The notes: a model not told the origin generated them from the letters alone. DNA of 64,000 nt from Diphasiastrum complanatum (GCA_029204225.1 CM055103.1:8266866-8330865), one strand, 5' to 3'; shown: positions 35,293 to 46,900, numbered from the stretch's first letter. Numbers and translations: made by a program.

Positions 35293-36821
35293 TTGTATGA
35301 TATTGTGTGTGTGTTGCTGTAGAAAGTCGTAATCAAATGCTCTCAAATGTAGTTACAATTAAAATTGCTTCCAAAGAGCAGAAAAAGATGGCTTTGACAA
35401 AAGCTGAAAAATCGGGATTTTGGAAATCCTATGTATGATGGCCAATTTAAAAAATAAATCGCATCCCCGTTTGTGACGTGATGATGTAAGTTCAATGACA
35501 CTACTAAGATTGAAATCTCATCGTTGAGAAAGAGCCAAAAGTTATTGTTTGCTCTCCAAAACTTTGAAAGCTGCCTTTTGTTCTTGTAGCACTAACTCTA
35601 GTGGAAGATTTCTGATCATTGTAGAATGTGGTGGCCTCTCCTCTTTGATTGGGAAAGTGCTTTGATATCAAGCTTTAGTTATGCAAACATTCCAGAATGT
35701 GTACAGAACAAGGGTTTCAGAACAGTCCATAGGAATGTTTTAAACAATATACGCTTTTCTTTCTTGGAAAGTTATTGGTGGAAATTGGTCTAGGGTGTAA
35801 ACTGTGTTTGAATTATGATACATAAAAATTTTCCTAGTTGATCCTGATTTCCACCTCCTCCTTCACCTCATCCCACTGATGCTCCTCTGCCTCATCGCTC
35901 CCATCAACCTCAGTAGCACATCCGCACGTCCCTCCACTCTAGCCTTGGCTCACCCTAGAAGTCCTCATCTCTTCTTCCATTTCTGGCATCTATTTGTTGC
36001 CTACGTTGTGGCTAGTGCTCTAGCATTGGGCCATACCACACACACTTTAGGGTTCACTTGCAAGATTTTCCCCACCTCTTGAACACGAGGTGCAAGTTGA
36101 TGCTGGCGCCTCGTGTTCAAGAGCATGAGGCGCCAGCACACACATTGCTGCACATCCTTAACGATAGTTATGCGAGAGATATTGGCTTAACATTTAGCAC
36201 TCACATTGCTGCACATCCTTAACGCTCGTTATGCGAGAGATATTGGCTTAAAGGAGCAGTACAATTTTCCTTCTTGCTAGCTTAATATAGCAAACTAAGC
36301 AAACACCTGCTGCCACTGACTCAATTCTCTCCAAATTTGATGTTTCACAAAACAGGATTCTGGGTTACCTAATATGAATGTGCTCTTTGATATTTTTCTG
36401 TGGAAATTTTAGATTATTTTGTTCTAATGACATACTATTTCTTTCTCTTACTCATATTTTTCTGACAAGTGCTTATTCACAGGTGCGTGACTGTATCTCA
36501 AAAGGCTTGGATGTTGTTCTGCGCGTGGATGTTCAAGGAGCTGCAACTATTCGGTCAATACTTGGTTCAAATGCTGTTTTCATTTTTCTTGTTGCAGAAA
36601 GTGAAGTTGCCCTTGTGAAAAGGCTTGCAGAGAGGAAGACAGAATCTATAGATAAGATGGTATTGCGAATTGCAACTGCCAGGGAGGAGTTAAAGCGTCT
36701 TCAGGAGTTTGATTATGTTGTTGTAAATGCTGATGGGCAACTAGAAAAAACAGTAAAGACCATTTGCTGCATCATAGATGCTGAAAAGGCTAGAGTCCTA
36801 CAAAGAACAGTGACTATCTGA
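28384..36821 (+). CDS. GK3: Guanylate kinase, organellar type (four exons)
   Basis: Phosphorylates GMP to GDP with ATP, supplying guanine nucleotides for organelle nucleic-acid synthesis. The plant organellar form corresponds to rice VIRESCENT-2 and Arabidopsis GK-3. Inferred exons: 28384-29001, 32031-32162, 32332-32523, 36483-36821. All introns are GT-AG and phase 0, giving 426 residues. The start is the first in-frame ATG after a TGA at 28321. Residues 1-~190 form a Ser/Lys/Arg-rich leader, much longer than cytosolic forms and fitting a transit peptide. The P-loop GPSGVGK is at residues 239-245. GMP-binding residues fall in [17 protein letters not shown] (266-282). The [16 protein letters not shown] segment follows, then VLRVDVQGA (exon 4) and the lid RLAERKTES. 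All catalytic motifs are intact, so the gene looks functional. The junction [14 protein letters not shown] matches the family order without a gap. Introns 1 and 3 carry repeats. Confidence 0.93.
29002..32030 (+). other. Guanylate kinase intron 1 with repeat debris
   Basis: Donor CAG|GTGCGA, acceptor TTATTTACAG. About 29590-31090 is foreign-looking: on the minus strand it carries open stretches at 31087-30833, 30836-30480 and 30091-29666. The last includes [20 protein letters not shown], then HLWYERCSS and [17 protein letters not shown] do not recognise the family. The low stop density and the fixed order suggest one decayed transposon or captured coding sequence. A (CAT)n run lies near 29757-29775. 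Confidence 0.55.
33230..33620 (-). pseudogene. Gypsy gag zinc-knuckle and protease remnant in intron 3
   Basis: On the minus strand from 33610 downward: a zinc-knuckle-like stretch ([16 protein letters not shown]), then about 60 residues, then the retropepsin motif [14 protein letters not shown] (about 33325-33285). The usual D-S/T-G reads D-A-G. Only this fragment is recognisable; it is antisense to the host gene. Confidence 0.7.
33723..33832 (+). repeat. 55-bp tandem duplication
   Basis: Two copies starting ACTCGTGATGGTAAGCTTG, at 33723 and 33778, with one visible difference (GTGGGG/GTGAGG). Confidence 0.95.
34556..34893 (+). repeat. TA / (TGTATG)n compound microsatellite
   Basis: A short (TA)n run near 34559-34573 is followed from about 34599 by interrupted TGTATG/TGTGTATG repeats. 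The long open frames here (Tyr-Val-Cys-Val repeats on plus, Thr-His-Ile on minus) are products of the repeat and not genes. Confidence 0.95.
34903..34985. repeat. Cluster of GTTCGAAC palindromes
   Basis: CGAACCGCGGTTCG (34909-34922) is a perfect 14-bp palindrome. About 50 bp further, GGTTCGAACTGTTCGAACC is a second, with single-base centre. AGTTCGAACC occurs in between. These are direct reads; the function is unknown. Confidence 0.85.
35037..35320 (+). repeat. (GA)n and (GT)n microsatellite cluster
   Basis: GA runs at about 35037-35103 and 35151-35214; GT runs at about 35105-35120, 35134-35150, 35233-35247, 35263-35291 and 35302-35314. Two ATT-containing spacers separate them. All long frames across it are repeat artefacts. 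Confidence 0.95.
36078..36138. repeat. Two overlapping perfect inverted repeats
   Basis: Arms CTTGAACACGAGG (36078-36090) and CCTCGTGTTCAAG (36109-36121); arms TGCTGGCGCCTC (36101-36112) and GAGGCGCCAGCA (36127-36138). The two hairpins are mutually exclusive because they share 36109-36112. The site is about 345 bp before the last exon. Confidence 0.92.
36141..36251 (+). repeat. 61-bp tandem duplication
   Basis: CACATTGCTGCACATCC..ATTGGCTTAA occurs at 36141 and again at 36202. The second copy lacks the last ~11 bp, and there is a small substitution block (GATAGT/GCTCGT). Confidence 0.93.
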
Positions 36822-38000
36822 GTTACCATGAACATCAGGGTTATAGTTTTTTACACCATTATTCTTCTTCTACCTCCCTCTTTACTTTTAGTTGAAAATT
36901 TAGGATGTCAGAATATTTTGTAACATTGTAGATTTATTCTGCAAAGTTATTAAAGCATTGGCTTGTTGACCGAAGCCTGGTCTCTATTGTATTTGCAAAA
37001 CCTTTTATGAAAGAAAAAGCAGTTTCTCTTCTTGTTGTTTCAGACAAAGCATATTGTTCAGTTATCCTTGTTTAGAGATTTCAGTAGTCAAGAGCTTTCT
37101 GCTACATGCCGGCAAAGTTTACTTTTAGCAAAAAAATCTGGAATCAAGGTCCTGACTCCTGTGTTTATGATGAACAGCAGCCTGCATGAAGTGCACAAGC
37201 CCACAAGTGTGGTGGATTGATCATTTTCCAGGTTGTGTATGTTGAAGTTGTGTTTTGATAAGTTCTCAGAAATTGTCAGTTGCTTGGGATCGTTGTAGAG
37301 TGTACTTGGAGTTCTATCAGTGTCGAGAAGGCTCTGGATGCTATTAGCTTTGTGTCCTCAAAGAGCGATTGCCCAGATCCTTTTCTGAGGGTATGCTTTA
37401 CGTTGACCTCTTATCAATGGGGGTTTGAGGTTTTCATACCACTCCTTGGTACCATGTGGTAAACAATAGAATGGATTGTGAATGTGACCTTGTGCGACAA
37501 TAGGGAACATGAGAATTGCGACTTTGGCTCATGTGTAAAGATTGAGGAGCTCAATAAGAAAGTCAATTTCCAGTTAGAAGATGCAATTTAGAGTTAAATT
37601 TGTGGTGCTTTTGCTTTTCCCTATTGAATAATTGACATATGGAGTTATTGCATGGGCAACCTAGACACCAAACCATAACATCGGTCAAGTGGTTAATGGA
37701 AATTTACTAAGAGCGAAAAAATAGAACATGGTGGGTGACATAAGAAGTTGACTCCTTTGCAAAATGGTTGCCTAGAGAGAGACATAAACCTATCAACAAT
37801 GTTAGAACTATTTTAAGATGGAAAATTTCAATTGTACCTTCAATAAGTCTCTTATTCTACAAATTACAATTTCTTTGAGGTACAAGATTCATTTGATGTC
37901 AAAGGTAGTCAAGCTTGCACAAAATGACTTCAATTGTTAAAAAGGTCATGATAATAATGTGTATAGACAATGTACGGTTCGAGGTAGTTGCATCTTTACA
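36822..38000. other. 3' flank of guanylate kinase
   Basis: The 3' UTR presumably begins at 36822; no canonical AATAAA is evident in the next 200 bp. Open stretches at 37039-37220 and 37280-37462 have no recognisable motif and could be untranslated or unrelated sequence. Confidence 0.4.
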
Positions 38001-38029
38001 ATCACCAAAACTCATGCTTGATTTGTTGA

Positions 38030-38570
38030 AATTGTGTTATACTATGTCTTAGAACTATCCCTCGTGTGTCACCTAAATTTTGCATTTAATTTTATCAAAA
38101 TTGTTTTGAGTTTTTCTAGGCACTTGGGAAGTGTGGTAGAAATTTTTTAAAGCCATATAACATTACACTTTGAAACATGCTTGGGGCATTGCACATTTTG
38201 AATGACACTACCACGTGCACATATGACCCCATTTTGTGGCAAACAGAGCCTGTGTTCAATCCTTGGGTGCAATTTGCACTTGATTGTGCCCACCCATGGC
38301 AAGGAAGTTGTATGCCTTGTTTCTTACGCTCTTAGTGGAGGGTCTCGAGAGGGAAGTAGTCTCTTTTGTTAACAACGTTAAGCTTCTCTAGATCTATGCA
38401 TATATGGATTTTATTTGTCTTGGGCATGAGAACCAAGGGTGATATCCAATCTATGTGCTTACTTTTGTAAATAAATTCTACATCTAACAGTTTCTCGTTT
38501 TTTTGCTAGTCATCTAAGACTAGTGGGGGTCGCTATGGTATTGTTTACTAATCTTAGGAGACTTGCCCTC
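38030..38570 (-). pseudogene. Degenerate Gypsy RT fragment
   Basis: On the minus strand, WISPLVLMPKTNKIHICID (about 38455-38398) and EKLNVVNKRDYFPLETL (about 38390-38340) match the fingers of Ty3-type RT. Below them, in another frame, come GGHNQVQIAPKD and a decayed FxCNAPxxFQ block (near 38190). There are many stops. It is older and more decayed than the copy at 375-1786. Confidence 0.75.
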
Positions 38571-39069
38571 AATCATAAGAACTCCCTCAAATGCTCTCGA
38601 TCTTGGATGTTTATTTGCTCTCTGACATGGACTAATTCTTTTTTTTTTTGACTTGGGTAAGCTATAGATCGAGTGGTCTGACCCTAGATTACCCATCATG
38701 AATGGATGTGTTTATAGTTGTATTGTTAGTTCTCATTGTGCTTGCACTAACATGACAACAACTTCGTCCATGGTGTAATCTCATAAATGGGTGTTTTGCA
38801 TTGTATTGATGCTCAAGCATCGATTCTACCCTAGTGTGGCCCTTTCCCTTTTTGTTCTATCAAAGATGCAAGGGCCTTTTTTAATTGCGGTTTACACTAC
38901 AACTTCTTGAATTAATTGTACCTCGTAGGCGTGGTTTATTGCATGTTTGAACCTAGCCTATTTCATTGGGGCTAATTTCTTCCCAAACAACTTATTTCAT
39001 TCTGATTGATGTGTGCTTTTACTCAAATTCTTAGGTGCTTTTTATTTTGTTGGTGGGTTCAAATAAGTT

Positions 39070-39745
39070 TATAACAACCATAGTTTGCTGAACCTTGCCA
39101 ATATCAACCATGGGTGTGTGCATGTGGGGTGGATACAAGATCCAGTGCGGTTGGTATTTTCAATAAAGGTGACCTTGGCTATGACTTCCCTTTCTAGCAC
39201 GGCCTTCAACTTAAAAGACCATTGTGTCTTCTCTTGAGTGTTTGATTCAAATTTTCCATGGGGTGCAATTTTTGATATTATCATCATCATAGAAGGTGCA
39301 TGAGGATTTGAGGGTGGTTGGCACATGTTGTAATGCTCAAGATCAAAATAGTTAAGGGTTTAATTATCCAAGTATATATATAGCCTCGTCATCAATTGTG
39401 ATGACACCACAAAAGAGCATCACCTTTGTTTTTTGCATGGTTCAAGCATGAGCTCTAGGGTCAATCAATCAATATTCATCATATTCAAAATTTGTCCCTC
39501 ATTGTTGCTTGATGCATCTTGCTTGGCCTACTCACGTCTTGATAAGTTGCTCATGCTTTTTTATTGGGTGGTCTACTATCAAATCAAGATAATCTATTGT
39601 GGCAATTGCTTTGATCCCATCAATAACATTGGTGCTTGCACCTTGATGTACTCTCAATGGCTTCCTGAACTTGAGTCATATTCTAATACCATCTATGGTG
39701 TGGTTGGTTGTGCAATTGTTCGTCCTCATATCACTGTCTAGTGAG
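39070..39745 (-). pseudogene. Possible Gypsy upstream (gag/protease) remnant
   Basis: It lies on the same strand and upstream of the RT fragment at 38030-38570. It contains an 85-residue open stretch (39326-39069, MCQPPSNPHAPSMM..) and broken frames to about 39745. Assignment rests on position and general composition; no zinc knuckle or DSG motif was found. Between 38571 and 39069 nothing was recognised. Confidence 0.35.
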
Positions 39746-41328
39746 TTGAATAATCCAAAAATCTAGAAAAGCTTTTACTACCTTACCTTGGTTCTCCATT
39801 GTTATAAGACTAGTTACCTTGTCATAGTTCCACGAGAATAGAAAAGGTTGATTGTCCCACATTCAAGATTGGTTGAATTTAATCATTCAATGAACTATGT
39901 CAAGGACTGGAATCACATAGTAGGCATTAAATTTGAGCTATCTCAAAGTCCTAAACTTGATATTCCTCAAGTTTAATAACTTAGTGAGCAATCTCAAGTA
40001 ATAAGGGACAATTTAGAGCTATCTCAAGTGAAAAATTTAGAGTGTTAAGGGTCAAGTCCATCACTAAGAGCTCAAACTCAAGAAATCTGAATGCACTATA
40101 CTTGAAATTGGTCAATTTTAATCACTCAACTAGCTGTGCCAATTGATAAGGGTCAAACTCAAGCCCAAGCCATCTTGAAATATGGGCATAAAAATTAAGC
40201 TATCTTGAGTGATATACATTAAATTGCCTACATTGAGTAATAGAGGCCAATTCCGTTGATAAGGATGTGAAATCATATACCTTCCACCTTAAAATGGGTA
40301 TTTTGTTCCAACCCTGATGGCTTGACACAAGTTAAATTGCTAGCTTGAGAAAGAATTTGGCTGTGATCATTCCTACTCAATCCCCCAATCATGGTTTAGT
40401 TTTAAGAAATTGAGGTTGATAGCTGAGCCACCATTTGATCACAACTTTTTGTTGAAATAATTTAGTTGGCTCTCTCTCTCTCTCTTCCCTCCTTTTCCAC
40501 TCTCTCCTCTAACTAGGACTCCATGTCCTCCTACTTTCTCTCTACAAGCATAACTAAATTAGATACACTCCAAGGTTAAGCATAACTAAAAAGGGGCTAA
40601 AGTAGAGCCTTGCATTAAGGACGAAAATTACATACAATGAGCTTCTTTTAGAGAAGCTTGTGGAGTTCCCTTCCACATGTGCCTATGGGACAAGACATCT
40701 CAAGTCTCAATATAGAATGCAAGTTTCCTTTTGGAAGCTTGACTTTGACTTTTACATACTTTTTAAAGTCTGAGTTTAAACCTTGAGACTTGCCAAAATT
40801 GTTTCCTTGTCCCTAATAACTTACTGGCACCACAAGTTGGACTTATACTCATAGGATGCTGACTAACATAACTAACTACTAACGAGCTCTTCAAGATGGA
40901 CTTATACATGCAGGATGTCATGCTTGGGCCATTAATTAAACAAAAATAATTATGTACAAAGGCTCCTTCCTTGTAAGGTGCTCCTTTCTTGAATTTTCTT
41001 GGGCTCCATTGAAATGCCCCTTAGGCCTTGTATTCCAGCCCTCACACTCCCCCGCTGCTATTTGGTTGCCAGTCCATGGCAATTCATCTGAAAAGCGATT
41101 CCTACAGCTCGACATCCAGCTCTTCGTTATGTTTTCAGATTTCTTGGATGAGTTTGTCGTAGCCTTTCATAGCTTGGTCACGTATAGTTGTATCATCTTT
41201 GAGTGGCCCAAACACATGTGAGCTACATGGTAACCACTGAGTGCATTGCCACTCCTCCACCCGTGTTGCATGTTGAGACACATCATTGCTGCTCGATAAT
41301 AAATTCGTGCCACAATTAACTAGTCTTA
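39746..41328. other. No recognised feature
   Basis: AT-rich intergenic sequence with a (CT)n tract near 40471-40485. Several loosely repeated phrases (AAGCTATCT[C/T]GAGT.. between 39930 and 40240) suggest decayed tandem structure. No coding or element motif seen. Confidence 0.4.
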
Positions 41329-42335
41329 CTATTTTAAATTAGGGAAATGGGTGTTGGGGTCAAAAAACAAGGAACCCAAGGAATGGTCCCAATGGAACTC
41401 GAGAGAACTTCGGAAAGAGAGTCGCTTACAATTAAGGGCCGCTTTGTGCATTGTTGGATCGACTAAATGTTGGTACTTTTGAAAAAAGTGTTCCAAGGCA
41501 CACTGGAAGTTAGACTGGTTGGTCCAGCCCCTGGAATTAGGGATGATTGGCCAGTTAGGGAGTGCACTGGCGTCCAATTGTTCTGGCCATGTCTCACATC
41601 GTGAGATTGGCATATATCTGAGGTCCACGCGCAGGTACCTAGGAACATGAAAATATTTCATCGGGGCACTTTTGATGTCCTTGAAGAGAACATTGTGCCA
41701 AGTGGGTTGAGGTGCTAGCTGTTCGATGATATGCTTTTCTTCGCCCTTGATGTCGGCTGCAGAGCATGGCAAAACATAGCCCCCTCACATTTGCTCCTCT
41801 GGGTAGTTGGCTAGGAATTCTTGGACCGACTCCTCTAGAGTTTGGGGCTTTTTGAATATGTGCTTGATGCTCTTGCTTGGTTGCCCTTGATCTACATCCT
41901 TGCCAGTTGTTTTGTCGTGCAAGAGGGTTCTGTGCTTGCACCAGATGGGTCACCCTCGGACAAATCCAATTGTTCAACTATGAAGGTTGGGTCAAACTCC
42001 AAGGGGGCGGGAATTGATGTTTATGTGCTTGTAGATGGAGCACCTTGGGATGTTGTCAATGGTTCTTGGCTTGTAGTAGCTGGTGGCTATGTCTCTTCTA
42101 GAAATTGGGTTGCCAAAGCCTCTGTCAACTGATGCTCCAACTCATCATTATGTTTCTCCAATTCACCGATGAGGTTGATGACTGGATATACATATCTTTG
42201 TTGCTTGACTTTGAAATCTTGGAACAACTTCTTCTGGGTCTGTAGTTTGGTAATGACTTCATTGTATTTGTTCATGGGCATAGGGTTAGTGTCTGGCATG
42301 GGTGGCACTGCTAGGTACTCCTCAATGGTGCTCAA
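41329..42335 (-). pseudogene. Unrecognised broken ORF, coiled-coil N-terminus
   Basis: Read from 42335 downward: MSTIEEYLAVPPMPDTNPMP, a Lys/Gln-rich predicted coiled coil (about residues 20-75), a Thr/Ser/Pro-rich linker, then after a stop and a frame change KSIKHIFKKPQTLEESVQEF, and after one more in-frame stop a 147-residue frame (41772-41329) with FHVPRYLRVDLRYMP, WPIIPNSRGW and HFFQKYQHLVDPTMHK. Only about three lesions interrupt roughly 330 codons, so it was a real protein fairly recently. I do not recognise the family. A structural ORF of a retroelement or a host pseudogene are both possible. Confidence 0.5.
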
Positions 42336-42504
42336 ATAAAATTAATCATCACACTTAAAAATCTTCACAATTCCATATAATCCTCTGACAATAATCAAGT
42401 ATCTATTTATGATTCGTCAATCATAAATATTTAGATTCGTATGATTAGTCAATCGTAATTTATTAGAATCAAAATCATACTTAATCATTTACAAGATACT
42501 AGAG

Positions 42505-43186
42505 TGTTAAAAATTCACAATTCTAGCTTGACCAGTTTTGGTCATATGACTTGTAAATAGTTAGATGGTCATGATGTGGCTTGTCACACGTGCCAAATAG
42601 CATAGGATTCCATTCATAAGGATGTTCTCAAGTAGACCTAAGTGTTAGAACCTTTGGAATGAGTCCAAATTATGCTTAGATACAAGGGAGAAAAAATAGG
42701 AGCTATTTTTGGTAATTTTTGCATTGTTGAGGGATCTCCAAGATTCCAACCCTAACTTGGTAGGGATGAAAGATCCACCAAAATTAGCATTAGGGATAGG
42801 TTTAGGGCTACTCATACCTGCCCAAAACCGTGATGGATCATGTATATATAGGTGATGATATCTCACCAAAATCAATCAAGCAATTTCATGTTTTTTCTCT
42901 CATAATGGTGCAATTGCTCTCTATGTTCATAATTGTTTGAGTACTTGTGATTACTAATGATTATAGGATTGAATGTAGGTCTGGTGTACAGTACTCAGAC
43001 TGTGGGAGGCCGTACTTTCACACGTGTGAAGCCTTCTTCAAGGATTTGGGCCATTTAGTGAGGTTCAAGCATAGATTTTTGATGGATTTTGATGGTTCAA
43101 CTTGTGCTAATCTTATGAAATCATAATCTATTGTTTCCCTCATCATTTCAAGTGTTTTAGGATCCTTATTTGCTGTAATTTTTACA
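42505..43186 (+). repeat. 5' LTR of CopI
   Basis: TGTTAAAAATTCAC..AATTTTTACA. A TATA-like TGTATATATAGG lies at 42841-42852, and the TTCACACGTGTGAA palindrome at 43017-43030 is downstream of it. A second CACACGTG is near 42586-42593. The 76-residue antisense frame inside is LTR sequence. Confidence 0.97.
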
Positions 43187-43996
43187 TGGTATCAGAGCCT
43201 AAAGGCTGAAATGAGCTAAATCCTTGGTTTTCTTCAATTTGATCACAATTTTTGATCTAAATCTTGTGTAGATTGGATCTTAGCATTTAGTATTGATTCT
43301 AGAACTCAAAGTGAGTCAAATACATTGGAGATTGGTGTTGTGTGACTTCATTTGCAGATGTTTAGGTGTCTAAAACCAGAGGCAAAGTTGAATTCAATTC
43401 ACATTACCAAGATAGCAAGTTTTGGTTGCTCCAAGCATTCATTTCTAAGCGAGTTTTGGAGGTGATTTCATAGAGGAGGCTTTCTAGCATTCAAGGAGAG
43501 GGAAGATCAGAGTTTTGGGGACTCTTCAAGGCTGTTCTAAGGTGTAGTAGACACCTCCTAAAGTGATTTAGGTTCAGTCCAACCATTTCTTGACTTATGC
43601 ACCAAATTAGATCAGTTTTTCATCTATTTTGATCATTTTTTGCTTGTGATTGGATAGTAGATTGTGTTGCATCCTCATTAAGTTCCATTTAGATCTTTTA
43701 CAAGTGATTTTGGAAGTATATTAGGTTGCTGAAATTCACTCTTGATCAGATCATTTGGAAGCTTTAATGTTCTTTATAGAAAGAGGGGCAATTCTACTAG
43801 TATTGTCTACTTCAATCAAGCAAGTGCATTGTTTCTAGTATTCTATGATTTGATTTTGTTAGAGATCATTCTTAGATCTTTATAGGAAGTCTATTACTGA
43901 TATTTTCAGGTCCCTAAGAAGTGGGATAAGGTAGACCTTCAATCAAATCAATAGAAGTAACCTTCATTTGTGTCAAGTCCTTGATTAGGAGACTAG
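43187..43996 (+). other. CopI leader with primer-binding site
   Basis: 810 bp of non-coding leader. It starts with TGGTATCAGAGCC, complementary to initiator-Met tRNA, directly against the LTR end. Confidence 0.9.
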
Positions 43997-46900
43997 ATGG
44001 CATCTATAAATGCATATCTTTTGGATACTAATGAAAGGCTCAACAAAACTAACTATTCCATATGGAAAGTTAGAATGGAATCTATCATGATCATGCAAGA
44101 TCTGATGGAAATTGTAAATGGTAAGGAGGGTGAACCTATTCATCCTCAAGAAAAAGCCAAATACATCAAGAGGTGCAATGTTGCACTACATTGCATAAAA
44201 ATGAATGTTGCAAATGAACTCTTAAGAGAGGTAGGAGATTGCACTTCAGCTCAAGATGCTTGGGAGACTTTGCAAAAGGTCTATGAATCCAAGAACCAAA
44301 CTAGAATGTTAGCTTTGAAGAATCAAATCTATAGAAGCTATCAAAAGAAAGGAGAGAGTGCACATACTTTTGTCCTAAGAGTAAAGGAATTGAACAAAGA
44401 GCTAGCCTTTATAGGTGACCCTATCAAGGATGAAGAGCTTGTTCAACTCATATTGAATGGACTAAGCTTTGAATTTGACAATTTGGTTCAGGGATATGCA
44501 ATTATGGGTAAGCTACCCATACTTGAAGAACTCCAAGGCACACTCATGGCCGAGGAATCAAGAAGGAGCCAAATGCAAGAGAGGATGGATAGGCTTTCCA
44601 TCCAAGGTGGAGATGACCAAGCTCTCTTCACCAAAGGAAAAGGCAAGTCCAAATGCAAAGGATCAACATTCAAGAAGTCTACAAAGCTTGAGGATCAAGA
44701 AGGACCCCCAAAGGCATCTCCATCAACCACCAAAGTCAAGAAGGACAAATCAAAGGTGAAGTGCTACTATTGTAGCAAGATGGGGCATTATGCCTCGGAA
44801 TGCTTCAAGAGGAAGCAAGATCAAAGCCAAGCCAACATGAGCAAAGAGGAGGAGGAGGAGAGTTCACATGAGGACTCTCTCATGATGTCCATATTTTCTT
44901 CAACAAGCTTCAAAGGAGAAGATCCTTGGTGGATTGACTCGGGTGCTAGTTCACACATGACTAGTAAAAGGGAGTTTTTCTCTTCTCTCTTATCTTATGA
45001 TGGACCTATAAAGTCTATCTATACAGCAAATGATGAAGCTTGTAAGATTGAAGGAGTTGGTAGCATTCCCCTTTGCTTAGGATCTTCCAAAAAGATCAAC
45101 ATAGAAGGTGTTTTGTACATTCCTACAATAACAAAGAATCTACTAAGTGTTGGCCAAAAGGTAGACAATGGTTTCAATGTTGACTTTGCTTCAAATGAAT
45201 GTTTCATCAAGAAGAAGGGTAAGATAGTGGCTAAGGGCACTAGATTTGGCAAACTTTATAAGCTGGATGCATTTGTGGATACTAATGTTGTCATGTTGGC
45301 CGAGAAGAGCAAGATATCTACCTTTACTTTATGGCACAAAAGACTTGGACACGTCAACTCGGGTTCCATGGAGGCTATGATCAACGAGGAGTATGCTTTA
45401 GGCCTACCAAGGTCTATTGGGAAGGAAGACAAGGTTTGTGAAGCTTGTGCCTTATCCAAGGCACATAAGAAGGTGTTTTCTAACTCCATCACAAAGTCAT
45501 CTCATCCTCTTGAACTCATACACTCGGATGTGCACATTGCTAGCACCAAATCTAATGGAGGTTCATCCATGTTTTTAACCTTCATTGATGACTACTCAAG
45601 ATATTGTTGGGTGTTCTTACTTTCCTTCAAGTCTCAAGTATTTGATACTTTTGTAAAGTTCAAGTTGTTTGTGGAAAAGCATCATAATCATAGCATCAAG
45701 ATTCTTAGAAGTGACAATGGTGGAGAATTCATCTCCAATGAGTTCAAGGCCTTTTGTGAGGAGGAAGGGATCAAGAAAGAGACTTCTTGTCCTTACACTC
45801 CTCAACAAAATGGAGTTTCTGAAAGAAGGAATATAACATTATGTGAATGTTCTAAGGCTTTAAGATTAGATGCTTGTTTGCCCAAATCCTTTTGGGGTGA
45901 GTCTCTTGTATGTGCAAACTACTTGATGAATAGGGTGTCTTGCAAAGCAATTGAAGGCAAAACTCCTTATGAGATGTTGTATGGAAAGAAACCCAATCTT
46001 AATCACTTGAAAGTTTTTGGGTGTATATGTTATGTGCATGTGCCATTGGAAACAAGAACCAAGGAGGATCCATCTTCCACAAGAGGGATCATGCTTGGAT
46101 ATGCAAGCTCAAGCAAGGGCTACAAAGTCTATCTCCCATCCTTGAACAAATTTGTTGTTTCAAGGGATGTCATCTTTGATGAACATCATATGCATATGCT
46201 TGAAGAAGGCTCAAGTGCTAGAAGATGGCCGAGGAGCAAGATCTTGGTTTTGAGGAGGAGCTCATGGAGAAGCAAGCACCAAACCCACCTATCACACCAA
46301 GGAGATCTTCAAGGGCAAAAGTGGAGCCATCAAGGCTCACATATCAAGGCAAAGGACAACAAGTTGAGGGTATCTCATCCACTTCTTATGCTTTATCTAG
46401 TTTTGAAGAACCGTCTAATGTTGAAGATGCATTGAACTCCAAAGAATGGTATAAAGCTATGTTGGATGAGTATGATGCCTTTATTGAGAATGAAACTTGG
46501 TTGCTTGTTGAGAGACCTCAAAGGAATGTAATAGGATGCAAGTGGGTCTTCAAGCTTAAGCCGAATGCAAATGGGAGTGTTAACAAACATAAAGCAAGAT
46601 TAGTTGCAAAAGTTTATGCTCAAGAGAGAGGGATAGACTATGAGGAAACTTTTGCACCCGTGGCCAAGATGGTCACAATAAGGCTAATCATTGCACTTGC
46701 ATCACATTTTGGATGGATTCTATGTCAAATGGATGTCTCTAATGCTTTCTTGAATGGTTTTTTGGAAGAAGGTATCTATATGGAGCAGCCACAAGGGTTC
46801 ATCAAGCATGGAATGGAGAACAAAGTATGCCATCTCCAAAGAAGCATCTATGGCTTGAAGCAAGCCTCGAGATCTTGGAATTCAAGACTACATTGCTATC

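Larger units (their letters stand above)
32524..36482 (+). other. Guanylate kinase intron 3 with retroelement and microsatellites
   Basis: Donor CAA|GTAACG, acceptor CTTATTCACAG. The intron is about 3.96 kb and holds a Gypsy gag/protease remnant (33230-33620), a 55-bp tandem duplication, an ~800-bp cluster of TG/TA/GA/GT microsatellites and two sets of palindromes, each listed separately. The exons either side join in frame. Confidence 0.88.

Noticed and set aside
34541-35346. Long open frames of 117-207 codons on both strands
   Set aside because: They are translations of TG/TA/GA/GT microsatellites (Tyr-Val-Cys, Arg-Glu, Ser-Leu, Thr-His repeats), with no gene-like composition.
37032-37462. 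Extra exon or separate small gene downstream of guanylate kinase
   Set aside because: The kinase ends with a normal C-terminus and stop at 36821, and the 60-codon frames here have no recognisable motif or splice logic.
42645-42875. Identical 76-codon antisense frames here and at 48108-48338
   Set aside because: Both are inside the nearly identical CopI LTRs.
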